DNA of 64,000 nt. Origin: Aurantiochytrium sp. KH105. Taxonomy: Eukaryota > Sar > Bigyra > Thraustochytrida > Thraustochytriidae. Under the pieces are notes generated by a model that had not been told where the DNA came from, searched no databases, and saw only the letters and a list, made by a program, of their open reading frames with translations. Position numbers and translations under genes: made by a program. Below, piece by piece: positions 37,801 through 47,515 of the stretch (its first letter is position 1; every line of letters begins with the position of its first letter). The stretch spans positions 310,001 to 374,000 of the forward strand of contig BGKB01000026.1 of the NCBI GenBank assembly GCA_003116975.1. Reading direction: 5' to 3'.

Positions 37801-39172
37801 CGAGTGTCTTATTGTGCACATCCCGTTCTATTGATCGAGAGACCGGGTCCCATGTTTCACGATGATACGATGAATCCTCATTTGCTTCCGGCCCAAGCGG
37901 CACTGGCACTTGCGCTCCATTTGGCTGCATGGCCAGAATCACTCGTGGCTCGCCTGCCCACATGGCCATTGGCTCGCCACTCCAGGTAAATTTAGATCTG
38001 CGCGATCCCTCTCCGTCCTTGCGCTTTGAGATTGAAAGGCCGTCGTCGAGATCTTTCACTGCTTCTTCTTCTTCTTCTTCTTCTTCTTCTTCGTTGACGT
38101 CGTCCCCGACTTGATCGCCGCTAACACTGGCCGATTCTTTGCGCTCGCATGCCAAGCTGGCAAGTGTTGGCGTGGCAAGTTTCTGGTGCGCGCCAAAGTC
38201 TTCGTCGACTTCGTGAAGAACGCTAATGAGGAGACTGAGAGCCAGAGGGTTTTTGCGAAAGGTCTTGTACCGCGGGCGTTGAATCTCGGCGTGGAGCCAG
38301 TCAGGGAGCTGGTCCTTGCGCGTAAAGAGCACGGATCCAGGTGTCCCGCAAAGTCGGTGCGTGAGCATCAATTCGGCAAGTTCCGTCGTCAGAGGTCGCA
38401 TGCGCAAAATAGTAAAGCCCATTTCGTAAAAGGATGTGCGATGCGCTGCTTCTCGATCTCCGAATCGTGCCGTCACGAGGATACGTAGCTTTGGTGCATT
38501 TGTTGTGAGGTGATCAAGGTATTTCACGAAGACGGCAATACTTGCATCGCTGACTGCTTCGTCGAGGGCGTCAAGGAGGATCCAGGCTCGACAACGCTTG
38601 ATGAGATCGCGAACAAATTGGGCGCGCTTCGTCTCGGCGGCATACTTGGCCTCAAAAAAGGAGCCTAGAATGTCATCGTCGGGCGAGAGATGCTCGGTCT
38701 CAATGAAGGCCGTCACGTCTGTAAGACTGAGAACGAGGGGTACAAAGGCCTGGCTTTCAGCGCCCCGGACCACGTCTTGCTTGGTGGCGCAAAGAACTGC
38801 CAAGTGCTTGATGAGCATCGTTTTGCCGCTCGAGGGTCCTCCTAGAATCACGATTCTCCTGTTCGATCGCACGTCGAGGTCGCTCGGGAAGATGCGCATG
38901 GCGGCCTCGAAGAAGACCGGCGCGAGCGCGTCCTCCGCATCGTCGAGGCTCGTCTTTTTCGTGAACTTTCGCGCCCTCCGCGCGGCACGGCGGGCCTCGT
39001 AGATCTGTCTGGACTCGTTCTGGTTGTAAAGCCTCTCCTCGACGGTGGTGAGCACGAGCTTCTGGCTGTGCTCCAGGATGTCGAGGCGTTCGCTGCTGAA
39101 CGGGTCGACAAAGGTCCCGTGCTTGGCCGACACCTCCGCGAGCGCGCGGCGCGCGAGCTGCGCCTTGCTCAT
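34835..39172 (-). CDS. NACHT-type STAND NTPase with ankyrin repeats (NLR-like)
   Basis: 1,445 residues in one frame. After an N-terminal region with no family I recognise (1-100, basic helical patch at 60-73), a NACHT-like NTPase follows: Walker A GGPSSGKT (111-118), Walker B WILLDALDEA (197-206), a sensor-1-like LRILVTAR (229-236) and a downstream FRKNPLALSLLISVL helix. A Glu run lies at 361-370. The middle (about 480-850) is mixed helical and Ser/Arg-rich. From about residue 860 to 1,380 there are ankyrin repeats, clearest at NNALHIAATSNQPDIIKMLM, GMTALMWAARNGHVEIVDEL and GSTPLMLASHMGNIEVAQSL. NACHT proteins are ATP/GTP-switched assemblers in immunity, programmed death or signalling; ankyrin repeats usually sense a protein partner. 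The role here is inferred from layout only. Confidence 0.85.
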   Translation of the reverse strand: MSKAQLARRALAEVSAKHGTFVDPFSSERLDILEHSQKLVLTTVEERLYNQNESRQIYEARRAARRARKFTKKTSLDDAEDALAPVFFEAAMRIFPSDLDVRSNRRIVILGGPSSGKTMLIKHLAVLCATKQDVVRGAESQAFVPLVLSLTDVTAFIETEHLSPDDDILGSFFEAKYAAETKRAQFVRDLIKRCRAWILLDALDEAVSDASIAVFVKYLDHLTTNAPKLRILVTARFGDREAAHRTSFYEMGFTILRMRPLTTELAELMLTHRLCGTPGSVLFTRKDQLPDWLHAEIQRPRYKTFRKNPLALSLLISVLHEVDEDFGAHQKLATPTLASLACERKESASVSGDQVGDDVNEEEEEEEEEEAVKDLDDGLSISKRKDGEGSRRSKFTWSGEPMAMWAGEPRVILAMQPNGAQVPVPLGPEANEDSSYHRETWDPVSRSIERDVHNKTLEAHYKQPCPGVSLTAPYSRIDLFRRAIVKLLLWEPIERKTKTSCRSPAHRHFGCRSPGAAKTVHVYPRRNMHGLAIEFPSHMLKSFDEVDPVLLELLQAVAYSTHERETRSIRLRDFDVAAQRCSDAIGAEFAMRDLMARIESQRAPIFTIEDHEDFVEENTLEQRQHQRDLSRPPRSRVRYRYRSPTFEPGKLAFLHLSLQEHLAAEYIANALLDIVADHKMTTDHDEGHVEDAKMMEEEEEEERDAHAKPSTGLRPPPVVTDTASGAAGGAGAGSSPEPGRWSRRRSRSVVSPDLGRRRFGRHGPKARRASVPDARKADGGLLDLTKLPELRARVESCVEHLLIGHFDPDMYRVSQTWWQPVIMLVFDLLAEQAPPSVPECGLFDIALEMVVLSCRRLQRYEDGRMPAALESFWLAAAEHGNVLVAQGLIRIVGIDLLLQTSNIDNNNALHIAATSNQPDIIKMLMAEAMVDVEYLDQNNRQGWDPSNMAMIFNHTYCFRLLCWTDGDKVAASCQEWQRPAIVDAAMKGNLEEVLRLFREDDEEKAAKKRLAMQQRSYLQSAGASSLELSPGCNENAAHVANTGDSQKATIQKDINSLAGDGDEATNRNKRQPHPTNASPVAARNGARNSSSNISSRAQGLSRIQLRRLKLEERRRKNATKSLISIRGSSGMTALMWAARNGHVEIVDELIRRGANLEDRTQDDSIFRDRGKGITALIFAVESGNYACVERLLAAGANPMDRTSDEDSTLLCACSFGFDDVAKLLIGSGASALEALVVSCVQGKNSTVRSLVSSGVVDVNMVWQELMVTPLAGACVAGHLSTVRLLLALGADPDMTIDVEYGSTPLMLASHMGNIEVAQSLLDAGANVNARVPPSSQCAAVSGRNATAVSIAHESGHMHVERLLRAHGGRVYVPLDLEFYEWLGGHVRYPDICPNFAHRLRSGVSFETLLSEDPYLQRVDLGAWQWLGGRTQGEAAWTPGPRSGSL

Positions 39173-39337
39173 GCTGTCTGCGCGGGGCGCGCGGGGCGAA
39201 GCGCTGCCCGCACGCGCAGCTCGCCGCGCCCCGCGTGCGCGCGCAGCCCCGGGCGCCGCGAGCCGGCCGGTCCCTCGGGATGGCGTCGGCCCGGGCTCAC
39301 ACGCGCCGCCCGCGCCCGATGTCCGCGCGCGGGAGGG

Positions 39338-39373
39338 AGCGAGAGCGAGAGCGAGAGCGAGAGCGAGAGCGAG
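39338..39373. repeat. (GAGAGC)n minisatellite
   Basis: About six perfect hexamer units about 170 bases upstream of the NACHT gene start. Confidence 0.9.
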
Positions 39374-39795
39374 CGGGCAGGCCGCGGGCGTCGCCGCGCG
39401 CGGCTCGAGGCGCGGCGCGCGTCCGTTCGCGTCTGCGGCCTCGGCGCGGGTCGGTCGGTGCGCCCCTCGCTGCTAATGTATACCCGGTCTACGTATAGGC
39501 CTACGCTATACTCGAGCTAGGTTCCTGTGACGTTGGGGAATTGCTTTCGGTTCTCCGTCTCGAGACCGCGTGCGTGCGCGAGCTCGACGTCGGGGACGAC
39601 GGCCGGCACCTGCAGCTCGCGAGGACGCAGACGAGCGCGTACGGCAAAGCGATCCAGCCCCGGCGTATACGGGCTCGGGAGGATGGATGGATCGACGACG
39701 GTCTTGGTTGGTCACAAGTATCAGAAGGGCTGGCTGGGCTTGCGAGCGAGAGAGGGGGGCGAGGAGACTTTTCTATGCCGCGAGGACGACGGCGA

Positions 39796-39834
39796 CTTGG
39801 CTTGGCTTGGCTTGGCTTGGCTTGGCTTGACTTG
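39796..39834. repeat. (CTTGG)n tandem repeat
   Basis: Seven to eight 5-bp units, one with a G to A change. Confidence 0.9.
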
Positions 39835-40780
39835 GCGACCGCAATGGGGACGGCGAGAAGTCCGCGGCCTGCCTGGCGAAGGGCGACGACGGAGCTCGAG
39901 GTTCTGGGCTTCCTTCGATCGATCGATCGAGGGAGGCCGCCGGTCAAAGAGGACGGACGCCCCCCCGGGAAAGGGCGGCTGACTCCTCTGCACGAAGAGA
40001 AGAAGAGAGCAGCACAACGACCACGGATCGATTGCATAAAAGGGAGAAACGCTTCTACGACGAAAGGGCCGAGGCCGAGGGGAGGGGGCCGATCAGCGAC
40101 GTATGCGAAGAACGGAAACAACGGCGTCTGATGGTCGGCGACCTTTGAAAAGCGACGAGTGCCAACGCCGAGCGAGAAGAATGTGAATGAAGGGGACTAG
40201 GCAAAAGGGTGAAGAGCGCGGGATAGGCCTTGCTAGTCCTTGTGAGAGACAATCAAGATACAAAAATCATCTTTGTGCAAGAGGGATGGCTTTGCGAGAT
40301 ATGAAAAAAGGTGCTCGATGTGTGGCTCCTCGTCCCTACAACTCACCAAATCTAACTGTAAATTGGCCTATTCTTTATTCCCCTCCCCCTCCTTCTTTGC
40401 AGGATCTTGATAACATTTATTTCAGGCGAGGAGCTGCATCGCGGCCGTCCCTTTCTTGATCTCCCTCCAAACCAACATATCGCAGCAAGCAGCACAAGTC
40501 GTGTCGTGCGCCGGGCCTTCGCCATGATGTCGGCAAGGTCATCCTTGCTTGCTTCAACTTCGTCATCAACCAACCGTGCGCCCCTCCCAGGCTTTCTCTC
40601 TGCAGGTCGAAGATACTCTGCTCTAGTTTTCACCGGCCACCCCGACGAGCGAGGCCCAGCAGTGGCAGCAGCAGGGAGGGCGCGAGCAAGCAGGGGAAAG
40701 CAAAGAGGCTCGGCCAGGCTCTGGCGCGGCCGCGCGTGCGATCGAGCAAGCGAGCGAGCGAGCGGCGGAGAGGACGCGCG

Positions 40781-42688
40781 ATGGAGGCAGAGGAGCTCGG
40801 GGCCCTGCCGCTGCAGAGACATCTGCTGCTCGAGGTCTGCGGCGCCATCTCGGTGCGGAACCTTCAGGTGCCGGAGGGGTTTTGCCAGGCAGCGGCGCTC
40901 CCGGACGTCTTTTGCGAACTCTGGCGCGGCGAGCAGCTCGTGTACCGGACCGGCCTGGTGCGCAGGTCGCTCAACCCGACGTGGACGCTGCGATCACGCG
41001 TAGCGAAGACAGTATGGCCCGAGATCGGCCCTTGCCAAGGCGAAGCCCCGAACGCCTCCTGGAGAGCCCCGCTGACGCTACACGTACGGGCATTGACGAA
41101 TCCCCGTGGCAGCGCCTCGGATGAGGGCATGGACGCCTTTCCTTACCACCACGAAGACGCCCCCGAAGACGCGCGATGCGCTACAATTTTCGAACGCGAA
41201 ATCGTCATGAGCAAGCTCCAATCCACGGGGCGAAGCACCACGGAGCTGCACCGACTCGATATAAAGTCGCCCAACGAGGTCATCCTTGGCGTTTGGCCTG
41301 AAAGACTCACCGAGGAAATAAGTGTGCCAGATCCTGTTGAAAATGGCAAGGCTTCTCATAAACCAACTGTACAAAGCAACGATACGTCCGCGTCTTCGCA
41401 GGCATCAGAGCCTGTTGAAAATGGGAAAGATCCTGCATTACAAGACTTTTCCTCCTCCTCCTCCTCGACGTCACCTTTCTGGGCACTTGGGGTGCGTAAA
41501 GGCGCAGCCCGCGCAGGCTCGAGCCTACTAGCCTATCGATTACACGCCGGTGCTCAAGATGTGGCAAACATCACCACCTCGAATAGCAAGATCCCGGATA
41601 AGGACGAGGTAGCACAGGCACTTGGCGGTGCCCACGTGTATGATAAGCTTTTAGGAACTGTTCGCGACTTGCTGAGCAAGCAACGTGAAATGCGTGAGGT
41701 AGAGAATGCATTGGTAGAGGTGGTCGCTCGCAAGGCTGAGGCGCTCCGCGGCAATGTAGCAGACACCACGCATAGACGTCGATTGCAGAGGCTTATTGAT
41801 CAAAAGGCGGCCCTTGCGCGAGCGTGCAAAGAGAAACGAGATTTGCTTGCAGCGCGACGGGACGCGCTGCAGGGAACGCTCGACGCTTTGGGTAAAGCAC
41901 AAGACAGCGTGATTAAAGCCAATGAAGAGACTGATCCTGCGGCAAAAGCCGCAGAAGCGGAACAAGTTGCACGGCGTGCCTTGGCCAAGGAGCGAATTCT
42001 CACGCGGGTGCATCGTATTAGCATTCTTCGTGCTCTGCTGCGAATATACCCCTTGCAAGAGCGAAATACGGATGCAGGCGTCTGGGTGTATACGATTCGG
42101 GGAATGCAGGTCCCAGCTACACCCATGGACCCGGCGCTCCTCGGTTCTTATGAGGAGGAGCAGGTGTCTACCGCGCTCGGGTATCTCGCTCACTTTGTGA
42201 GTCTCTTGAGCAAGTACGTGGACATCCCATTGCGGTACCTGCCACTACCGCACAGTAGTTCGTCGACGATATGTGACCCTCTGATCGTGTGCGCCGAGAC
42301 GCCGCACGAGCCCATGTCACGTGCAGCACATCACCAGGCGAGCGGGTCCTCTTCATTTCCGCAACACATTTTCGGATCTGCGAGCGGGCGTCTCGGCCGC
42401 GTAGTTGCGCGTCGGGCGCTGAGTAACGGGACTTTTCCATTGCACTGGAAAGACCTGAAAAAGACGCTCCGGCCACGATTCACGCAAGGCGTTGACATTC
42501 TCGCGCGCGACGTGCAGCTTCTCGCCTTTGTGCATGCCTTTCGCGCAGGCTCCGCCTCGCCCTCGCCACGCCAGCATATGGTCGCGCAGCTCAAGGACAT
42601 CTTTGACGAGTTTGGCCCGCGTGTCAGCCACGCCAGTGCGAGCAAGTCCAAGTCCTCCTCCTCCAACCCGACCCAACCCACGATGTGA
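40781..42688 (+). CDS. UVRAG / Vps38-like subunit of the PI3-kinase complex II
   Basis: 635 residues from the ATG at 40781. The N-terminal 130 residues resemble a C2 domain (HLLLEVCGAISVRNLQV, CELWRGEQLVYRTG, SLNPTW). A Ser-rich linker follows. Residues of about 290-400 are strongly helical and coiled-coil-like (KLLGTVRDLLSKQREMREVENAL, RRRLQRLIDQKAALARACKEK). The C-terminal part carries the Atg14/UVRAG pattern: LLRIYPL, TALGYLAHFVSLLSKYVDIPLRY, FPLHWKDL and a final helix with GVDILARDVQLLAFVH. UVRAG/Vps38 joins Vps34 and Beclin-1 in endosome maturation and autophagy. The assignment is from architecture and the C-terminal motifs. An Atg14-type identity is possible, but the N-terminal C2 favours UVRAG. 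Confidence 0.75.
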   Translation: MEAEELGALPLQRHLLLEVCGAISVRNLQVPEGFCQAAALPDVFCELWRGEQLVYRTGLVRRSLNPTWTLRSRVAKTVWPEIGPCQGEAPNASWRAPLTLHVRALTNPRGSASDEGMDAFPYHHEDAPEDARCATIFEREIVMSKLQSTGRSTTELHRLDIKSPNEVILGVWPERLTEEISVPDPVENGKASHKPTVQSNDTSASSQASEPVENGKDPALQDFSSSSSSTSPFWALGVRKGAARAGSSLLAYRLHAGAQDVANITTSNSKIPDKDEVAQALGGAHVYDKLLGTVRDLLSKQREMREVENALVEVVARKAEALRGNVADTTHRRRLQRLIDQKAALARACKEKRDLLAARRDALQGTLDALGKAQDSVIKANEETDPAAKAAEAEQVARRALAKERILTRVHRISILRALLRIYPLQERNTDAGVWVYTIRGMQVPATPMDPALLGSYEEEQVSTALGYLAHFVSLLSKYVDIPLRYLPLPHSSSSTICDPLIVCAETPHEPMSRAAHHQASGSSSFPQHIFGSASGRLGRVVARRALSNGTFPLHWKDLKKTLRPRFTQGVDILARDVQLLAFVHAFRAGSASPSPRQHMVAQLKDIFDEFGPRVSHASASKSKSSSSNPTQPTM

Positions 42689-43244
42689 GAGACGCTCCCG
42701 ACGCGCTGCGGCGTTTTATCACCACCTTCTTTCTTCATTCCTTCGTCACCTTTTCCCGAAAGTGCACTTCGCCTGGCTGCACGGCTGTGACGGCTTTCCC
42801 CATCTTTCAACGTTTGTCTAGGCCTAGGCTAGGTATAGTAGGCCTACTACATCTTTTCACCATCCTCATTACCCCCCATCATCCCCATTATTATCACCAA
42901 CCTTCATCGTCTTCTTCTCCTCCTCCTCCTCCTCCTCCTCCTCTTCCCTTTCATCATCGCCATCATCGCCGCACTTCTCGTGTCTTCCTGTCCTCCTCAC
43001 CCTTGATCACTGAAGAAGAAGAAGAAGAAGAAGAAGAAGAAGGCGCACGCTGGGCGGGTGATGAGCGGCAGCGTGCACGCGCTGGACGCCGGCTGCACGT
43101 GCCGCGCGCGCACGTACGTACCTCGCGCAAACGCGATCGCCGGCAGCGCGGGCGGCAGCAGCGAGCGGGCGCGGGCGCGGCGCCGTGCGCGAGGGAGGCA
43201 GGGCGGCAGGGCGGGTGGCGCGCGAGCGAGCGGAGTCGGCGGAG
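42689..43244. other. Spacer with triplet repeats
   Basis: 556 bases between two genes on the same strand. It contains TAGGCCTA palindromes (42818-42850), (CCT)n at 42917-42943 and (GAA)n at 43012-43042, then GC-rich leader sequence. No gene. Confidence 0.55.
43012..43042. repeat. (GAA)n triplet repeat
   Basis: Ten perfect GAA units in the 5' leader of the downstream gene. Confidence 0.95.
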
Positions 43245-46200
43245 ATGGCGGAGTCGGCGGAGATGGCGGAGATGGCCGTCGTGGACGGCGAGGAGGACGA
43301 GGAGCAGAGGACGCCCGAGGAGGACGAGGTGAGGGCGCTCGAGGATGACCTCGCGCGGCTGCGCGAGGTGGACGCGCTGCTGGAGCGCGTGAGCAAGGAG
43401 CCCGGGTCGAACACGGCAGGCTACGTGGAGGGCTCCGAGAGAAACCTCCCCGTGGCGGCGGCAGGGGCCGTGCAGCTCTTTTGCGCGACGCAAGTCCGGC
43501 CGGGCCTGGGGAAAATGTTCGCGTGCTTGACGCCCGCGCCGTCGGGGCGCTCGCAGGCTGGCTCCGTGAACAGCAGCCGCACGTCGCTGCGGAAGAGCTT
43601 CTTAAAGCGGAAGTCGCAGAGGCAATACGCGAGTCCGGAAGAGACCGCCGCCGCTCTCGGGCGGCTTCGCGCGAGCACCTCAGGCGGCTCGAGCCAGCCG
43701 CTCGACGCGAACGACTTTTGCGACAGATGCGCATCCCTGCTAGACGAGGACGGCACCTGCGCGCGATGCGGCATCGCGCCGGACGAGACCTCGTCATCTG
43801 GCGACTTGGAGCTCGAAAATATGGTTCACTCGCGTCTCTCGGTCTCGCGACGCACGCGCATGCGGCGCGCGACGCTCGCTAAATTCGAAAACGCTGCGCG
43901 CCGCCGCGTCAACACAATGGATGCCGGCTTTCGTCGACGACTCGAGGAGGCGCGCAAAACGTTTCAGGATGAAAATGCGCAACGCCGGCTCAACCGCGCC
44001 AAGACGCTGCGACAAGGGTTTTTTAGCGGCGAGAGCATGCACGAAATGCTCGATGCCTTCCGCGCCGCGAACATTGAATCTGACGTGTTTTCCGAGCTAC
44101 GGCGCGAGGATTCGCCGAGGAGGCACCATCGCGGGTCCGTTGCCCAGTCGAGCTTTGGCACCGAAGATGTGGTGGACATCCCCGAGGAAGATGAAGAGCT
44201 GTACAATCGCGACATTGATGAATACCTAGCCGAGTCTCTGGAACGCATGAAGCGCAACAAGGCGCTCATGGCCAAGGGCGAAAAACAGCTCCATGTGGCG
44301 AAAATCAAACACATCAAGGTCCTTCGCAACAACTTGCTCACGGAGCAGGCCAAGCTCATCGCCAATGTCCGCGCGCAGAGCAAAGCTGTCATTAAGGGTC
44401 TCCGCAAGCACGTGGCCGAGCTCAACAAGAGCATCACGAAGAAACTCCGCGAAGAGGACGACGCCGATGGCGACGACGATGCCAGCGCTGCGGCCAAGGC
44501 GTACTCGAGGTCCGTGTCAAGGGCCGCGGCCGATTCGACTGGCGGAAGGTCGACCGGCGGCGAGGGCGACGAGGAAGATGAGGATTTTGAGGGGTTCTAT
44601 GATCAGCATCGCAAGCGCATCAACATGGCGCAGCAGCTCTTGCAGCAGCGCTTCGAGGCTCGTCTGGATCGGCTTCAAGAGGAGCTGGCAACGACCATGA
44701 GTCATCTCAACGACCTCGAGCTCGAGCAGTACTATCCCAAGTCGATGAATTGGAAGGTGCGGCTCAATTCGGGCGACGGCATGTTCATTGGCATGCGCGA
44801 CGTCGACCTCGAGCTTTTGGATGCTGACGTGGAAATGATTGGTGGCGCCGAGCTCGGCACGGTGGAGATCAATGTCACCAACATTGAGGCTGTGGTGGGC
44901 ATCTATCAGTTCTCTATTGATGGAAGTACCGTGCAGTCTAAGCTGCTGCGCGGTCTCTTGACGCCAACTGTGAATCGCCTCGACCTCAACATCAAGGGTA
45001 CATGGCGCATCAAGCTGCGTTTCCAAAGGGGCGAGGAAAATGCCGACCATCGGCCCATGTGGATCAAGGAAGGCAGCGAGTTCAAGTTGGAGCTCACAAA
45101 GCATATGTCCGGCGCCAGTCTCGTGCGTCTGCCCGATCGTGTTGTGCGCTGGCTCACGACGCAGCTCATCCCACAAGTCATATCGAACGCGGTCATGCTG
45201 AGTTTGCCGACGCGTCTTGGCGCTTTCTTCAGGAACCCGCCAAACTCCTTGCGCCTTGATGGGAAAATCAAAATGCGCGGCGAGATCCCGCCGCGCGTCT
45301 GGACGGCACCTTTGGTTGCGCCGACGGCGTCTGCCGAATTGGCTCGTCGCGCAATGGGACTCACAAGCGACGAGGCGGTGCTCCTTGACCTTTTGTTGCG
45401 AGGTGATCTGGCCACGACGGCAGGGTTTCATCGCAAGGCTGTCAGCATCTACCGATTGTACAAGTGGCGTCTTCAGTACGCGTCAATTCCTCTCGCTCGC
45501 CTGGAAAAAATCCTCGGCGAAGTCGAGAGCGATAAGAACTTGCAGACCCACGTAGAAAATGCAGAACTCCTGAGTCCGCCGAGCGGCTGGCTATTGCAGC
45601 TCGTCAACCGTGTCTGCGAGCTTGCGCGCAAGCCCGTCTCGTTCGACCTTGAAATCCACGGCGTCGAGGCTGACATCAACGTTCAGCAAATGATCGCCAT
45701 CAGCACCGGCATGTATTTGGACGGTCTCGAGCACGAGGCCGAGGTCGCGCTTGGTCGCCGCGCTAAGCTCGCCGCCGAGAAGAAAGTCAACGACGCCAAA
45801 GCCAACGTGGCAAACATTGAACGCGTCGTGCAAAACACCGCTGCCCTGCTCTCGGACAGAGTGTCTCTGGACTTGCGCGCTGGTCTTACGGGCGGATTGA
45901 CGTCCGGAATCATCATGATGCACATTTCGAACTTTATGGCCCAGCTGCTCCTTCCTGCCGATTTCGAGTGGCAGCAACTCTTTGGTGAGGCGCGGATCAC
46001 GTCCAGGGGATACAATCTCACCATCAAGGGCCAGAGTGGGCCGGGCGAGGAAGAATACACACTCAGCGCCAATCACCAATTCGTTGATCCGGAGGAGTAC
46101 CCATTCGCGACGCCGCCCGGGGAGGACGCTCGCGCCACAATCCGGAACCTTCAATTGAATCTCTTTCCCAATGGGGCTCGCGCGGGAACTGTGCGCCTTG

Positions 46201-46685
46201 CTGCCGAGACTGTCCGTGCTTCTCTGTACATGGCCACCTTGGGAGAGGCCACTTTCCCATTGCCGGACGAAGAGACTGCAACTTTGGCCGGGTCCGTTCA
46301 CACGAGATCTAGCGTGGGCGAGCGCGATGCTTCCTTTGGCAAGGATGACGAGACGGACGAAAAAGTGGAAGAGCTCTTGCAGCGCTCGCGCACGCTCGTG
46401 TCAGGTCTTTGGTCCCGCTATGAGGCTACGCAGGCCGACCTGCATCCGGAGGCAGAACAGCCCAGACAAATTCAGCACCCGACTCTACCAACGTTCATGA
46501 CGAGCGAGAACCATGACCTGTTTTTTGATATCCGGGGTCTCAAGATTGAGGCTTTGCGGGAGACGGGTTCAGACCACAAGGAGACGATTCGGGTCACGGT
46601 GCGTCCGAGCTCCGAGGATCTTGATCCAGGTGTGGTCGTTGCTGCGGCGCACTTGCGCTTCACGCTGTCCGAGGTATTCGACTAA
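43245..46685 (+). CDS. Large coiled-coil protein with possible lipid-binding (TULIP-like) region
   Basis: 1,146 residues from the first ATG (43245); ATGs at 43263 and 43272 follow within the MAESAEMAEMA start. Not assigned to a named family. The N-terminus is acidic and helical. A CxxC...CxRCG pair (near 185-200; CDRC and CARC) could be a small zinc ribbon. Residues of about 230-500 are charged coiled coil with Asp/Glu-rich spacers. From about 500 to 1,140 there are many beta-strand-like segments plus amphipathic helices (VRLPDRVVRWLTTQLIPQVISNAV), with GLTGGLTSGIIMMHISNF further on. This recalls large eukaryotic proteins with lipid-transfer folds, but only by impression. No signal peptide or clear membrane span. 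Codon use matches its neighbours. Confidence 0.6.
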   Translation: MAESAEMAEMAVVDGEEDEEQRTPEEDEVRALEDDLARLREVDALLERVSKEPGSNTAGYVEGSERNLPVAAAGAVQLFCATQVRPGLGKMFACLTPAPSGRSQAGSVNSSRTSLRKSFLKRKSQRQYASPEETAAALGRLRASTSGGSSQPLDANDFCDRCASLLDEDGTCARCGIAPDETSSSGDLELENMVHSRLSVSRRTRMRRATLAKFENAARRRVNTMDAGFRRRLEEARKTFQDENAQRRLNRAKTLRQGFFSGESMHEMLDAFRAANIESDVFSELRREDSPRRHHRGSVAQSSFGTEDVVDIPEEDEELYNRDIDEYLAESLERMKRNKALMAKGEKQLHVAKIKHIKVLRNNLLTEQAKLIANVRAQSKAVIKGLRKHVAELNKSITKKLREEDDADGDDDASAAAKAYSRSVSRAAADSTGGRSTGGEGDEEDEDFEGFYDQHRKRINMAQQLLQQRFEARLDRLQEELATTMSHLNDLELEQYYPKSMNWKVRLNSGDGMFIGMRDVDLELLDADVEMIGGAELGTVEINVTNIEAVVGIYQFSIDGSTVQSKLLRGLLTPTVNRLDLNIKGTWRIKLRFQRGEENADHRPMWIKEGSEFKLELTKHMSGASLVRLPDRVVRWLTTQLIPQVISNAVMLSLPTRLGAFFRNPPNSLRLDGKIKMRGEIPPRVWTAPLVAPTASAELARRAMGLTSDEAVLLDLLLRGDLATTAGFHRKAVSIYRLYKWRLQYASIPLARLEKILGEVESDKNLQTHVENAELLSPPSGWLLQLVNRVCELARKPVSFDLEIHGVEADINVQQMIAISTGMYLDGLEHEAEVALGRRAKLAAEKKVNDAKANVANIERVVQNTAALLSDRVSLDLRAGLTGGLTSGIIMMHISNFMAQLLLPADFEWQQLFGEARITSRGYNLTIKGQSGPGEEEYTLSANHQFVDPEEYPFATPPGEDARATIRNLQLNLFPNGARAGTVRLAAETVRASLYMATLGEATFPLPDEETATLAGSVHTRSSVGERDASFGKDDETDEKVEELLQRSRTLVSGLWSRYEATQADLHPEAEQPRQIQHPTLPTFMTSENHDLFFDIRGLKIEALRETGSDHKETIRVTVRPSSEDLDPGVVVAAAHLRFTLSEVFD

Positions 46686-47515
46686 AATACCACGAGGCTT
46701 TGCTGAGCAGCAATGTGCTGCTGTTTGTGGCCTTCACCTTTCCCCTTTTATTCCTCTTTTTTCTGTCACTTCCGTCACCATTTTCATTCATCAGTTTGTT
46801 TTCTCAAATGTAGAATTTTCGTAAAATTTGATTATAGGGTTCCTTGTGGGGCCTGCGTGCATGCCGACCACAAGTGGCGTAGCGGGCAGGCGGGCGGGCG
46901 GACGAGTGAGCGTGTAAACAGAATAGCAAACATTTGCGCCAGAGAAAGAGAAGAAAGAATTCGCTAGAAGAGGCGTTGCGCTTGCTTTACGTTCACCTTT
47001 GGCACGAATGAGATCGTCGTTCTCAATCCTTCATGGATGTTGGACGCTTGTCTCGCATCCTACACACTGCATTTGCTCGCGCGTCACCGCGCGAGCAATG
47101 AGAATGTTCTCCAGAGACGGCCTTGCGAATATAAAATGCCACAGCTCAACTCACAGAGGAGGAGTTTAAAAAAAAGAGAAGGATGAATTTGTGAGGTCGC
47201 CCATCCCGGTGCTGCCCCCATTACCAAGCCGTGGTGGCGCAGGGAAAGTTTTGCAGTAAAAAGCATTGTCAGGATCGATGGAATGGAAAGGAATGAAAAG
47301 GTGCAGCGAGTTTTCGAAAAGGATTCACTCGCGAACTTGAGCACTATATTATTGCTCACACAGTACGTTGTGTATTTCTCTCAAAACACAACGTGTTGCT
47401 GCTTCTGTGTGGTGAAGTGTGGTGTGATGAGTCGGTCGGTGCGTCTGTTGCGTGCGCGTGTGGCCGTACGGTTCGCCAATCTGATAGCAAGCCAATGCGT
47501 CAGCCAGCTAGCTAG
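46686..47515. other. Convergent spacer
   Basis: 830 AT-richer bases between convergent gene ends. The F-box-like tail of the next gene might continue into an exon here, but no good splice acceptor frame was found. GCTAGCTAGCTA lies at 47508-47518. No convincing gene. Confidence 0.45.

Larger units (their letters stand above)
39173..40780. promoter_or_regulatory. Divergent promoter region, NACHT-ankyrin and UVRAG-like genes
   Basis: 1.6 kb between divergent starts. It is GC-rich near the NACHT gene with (GAGAGC)n at 39338-39373, (CTTGG)n at 39796-39834 and GATCGATCGATCGA at about 39917-39930. It becomes AT-richer around 40200-40430. No convincing gene. Confidence 0.45.
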
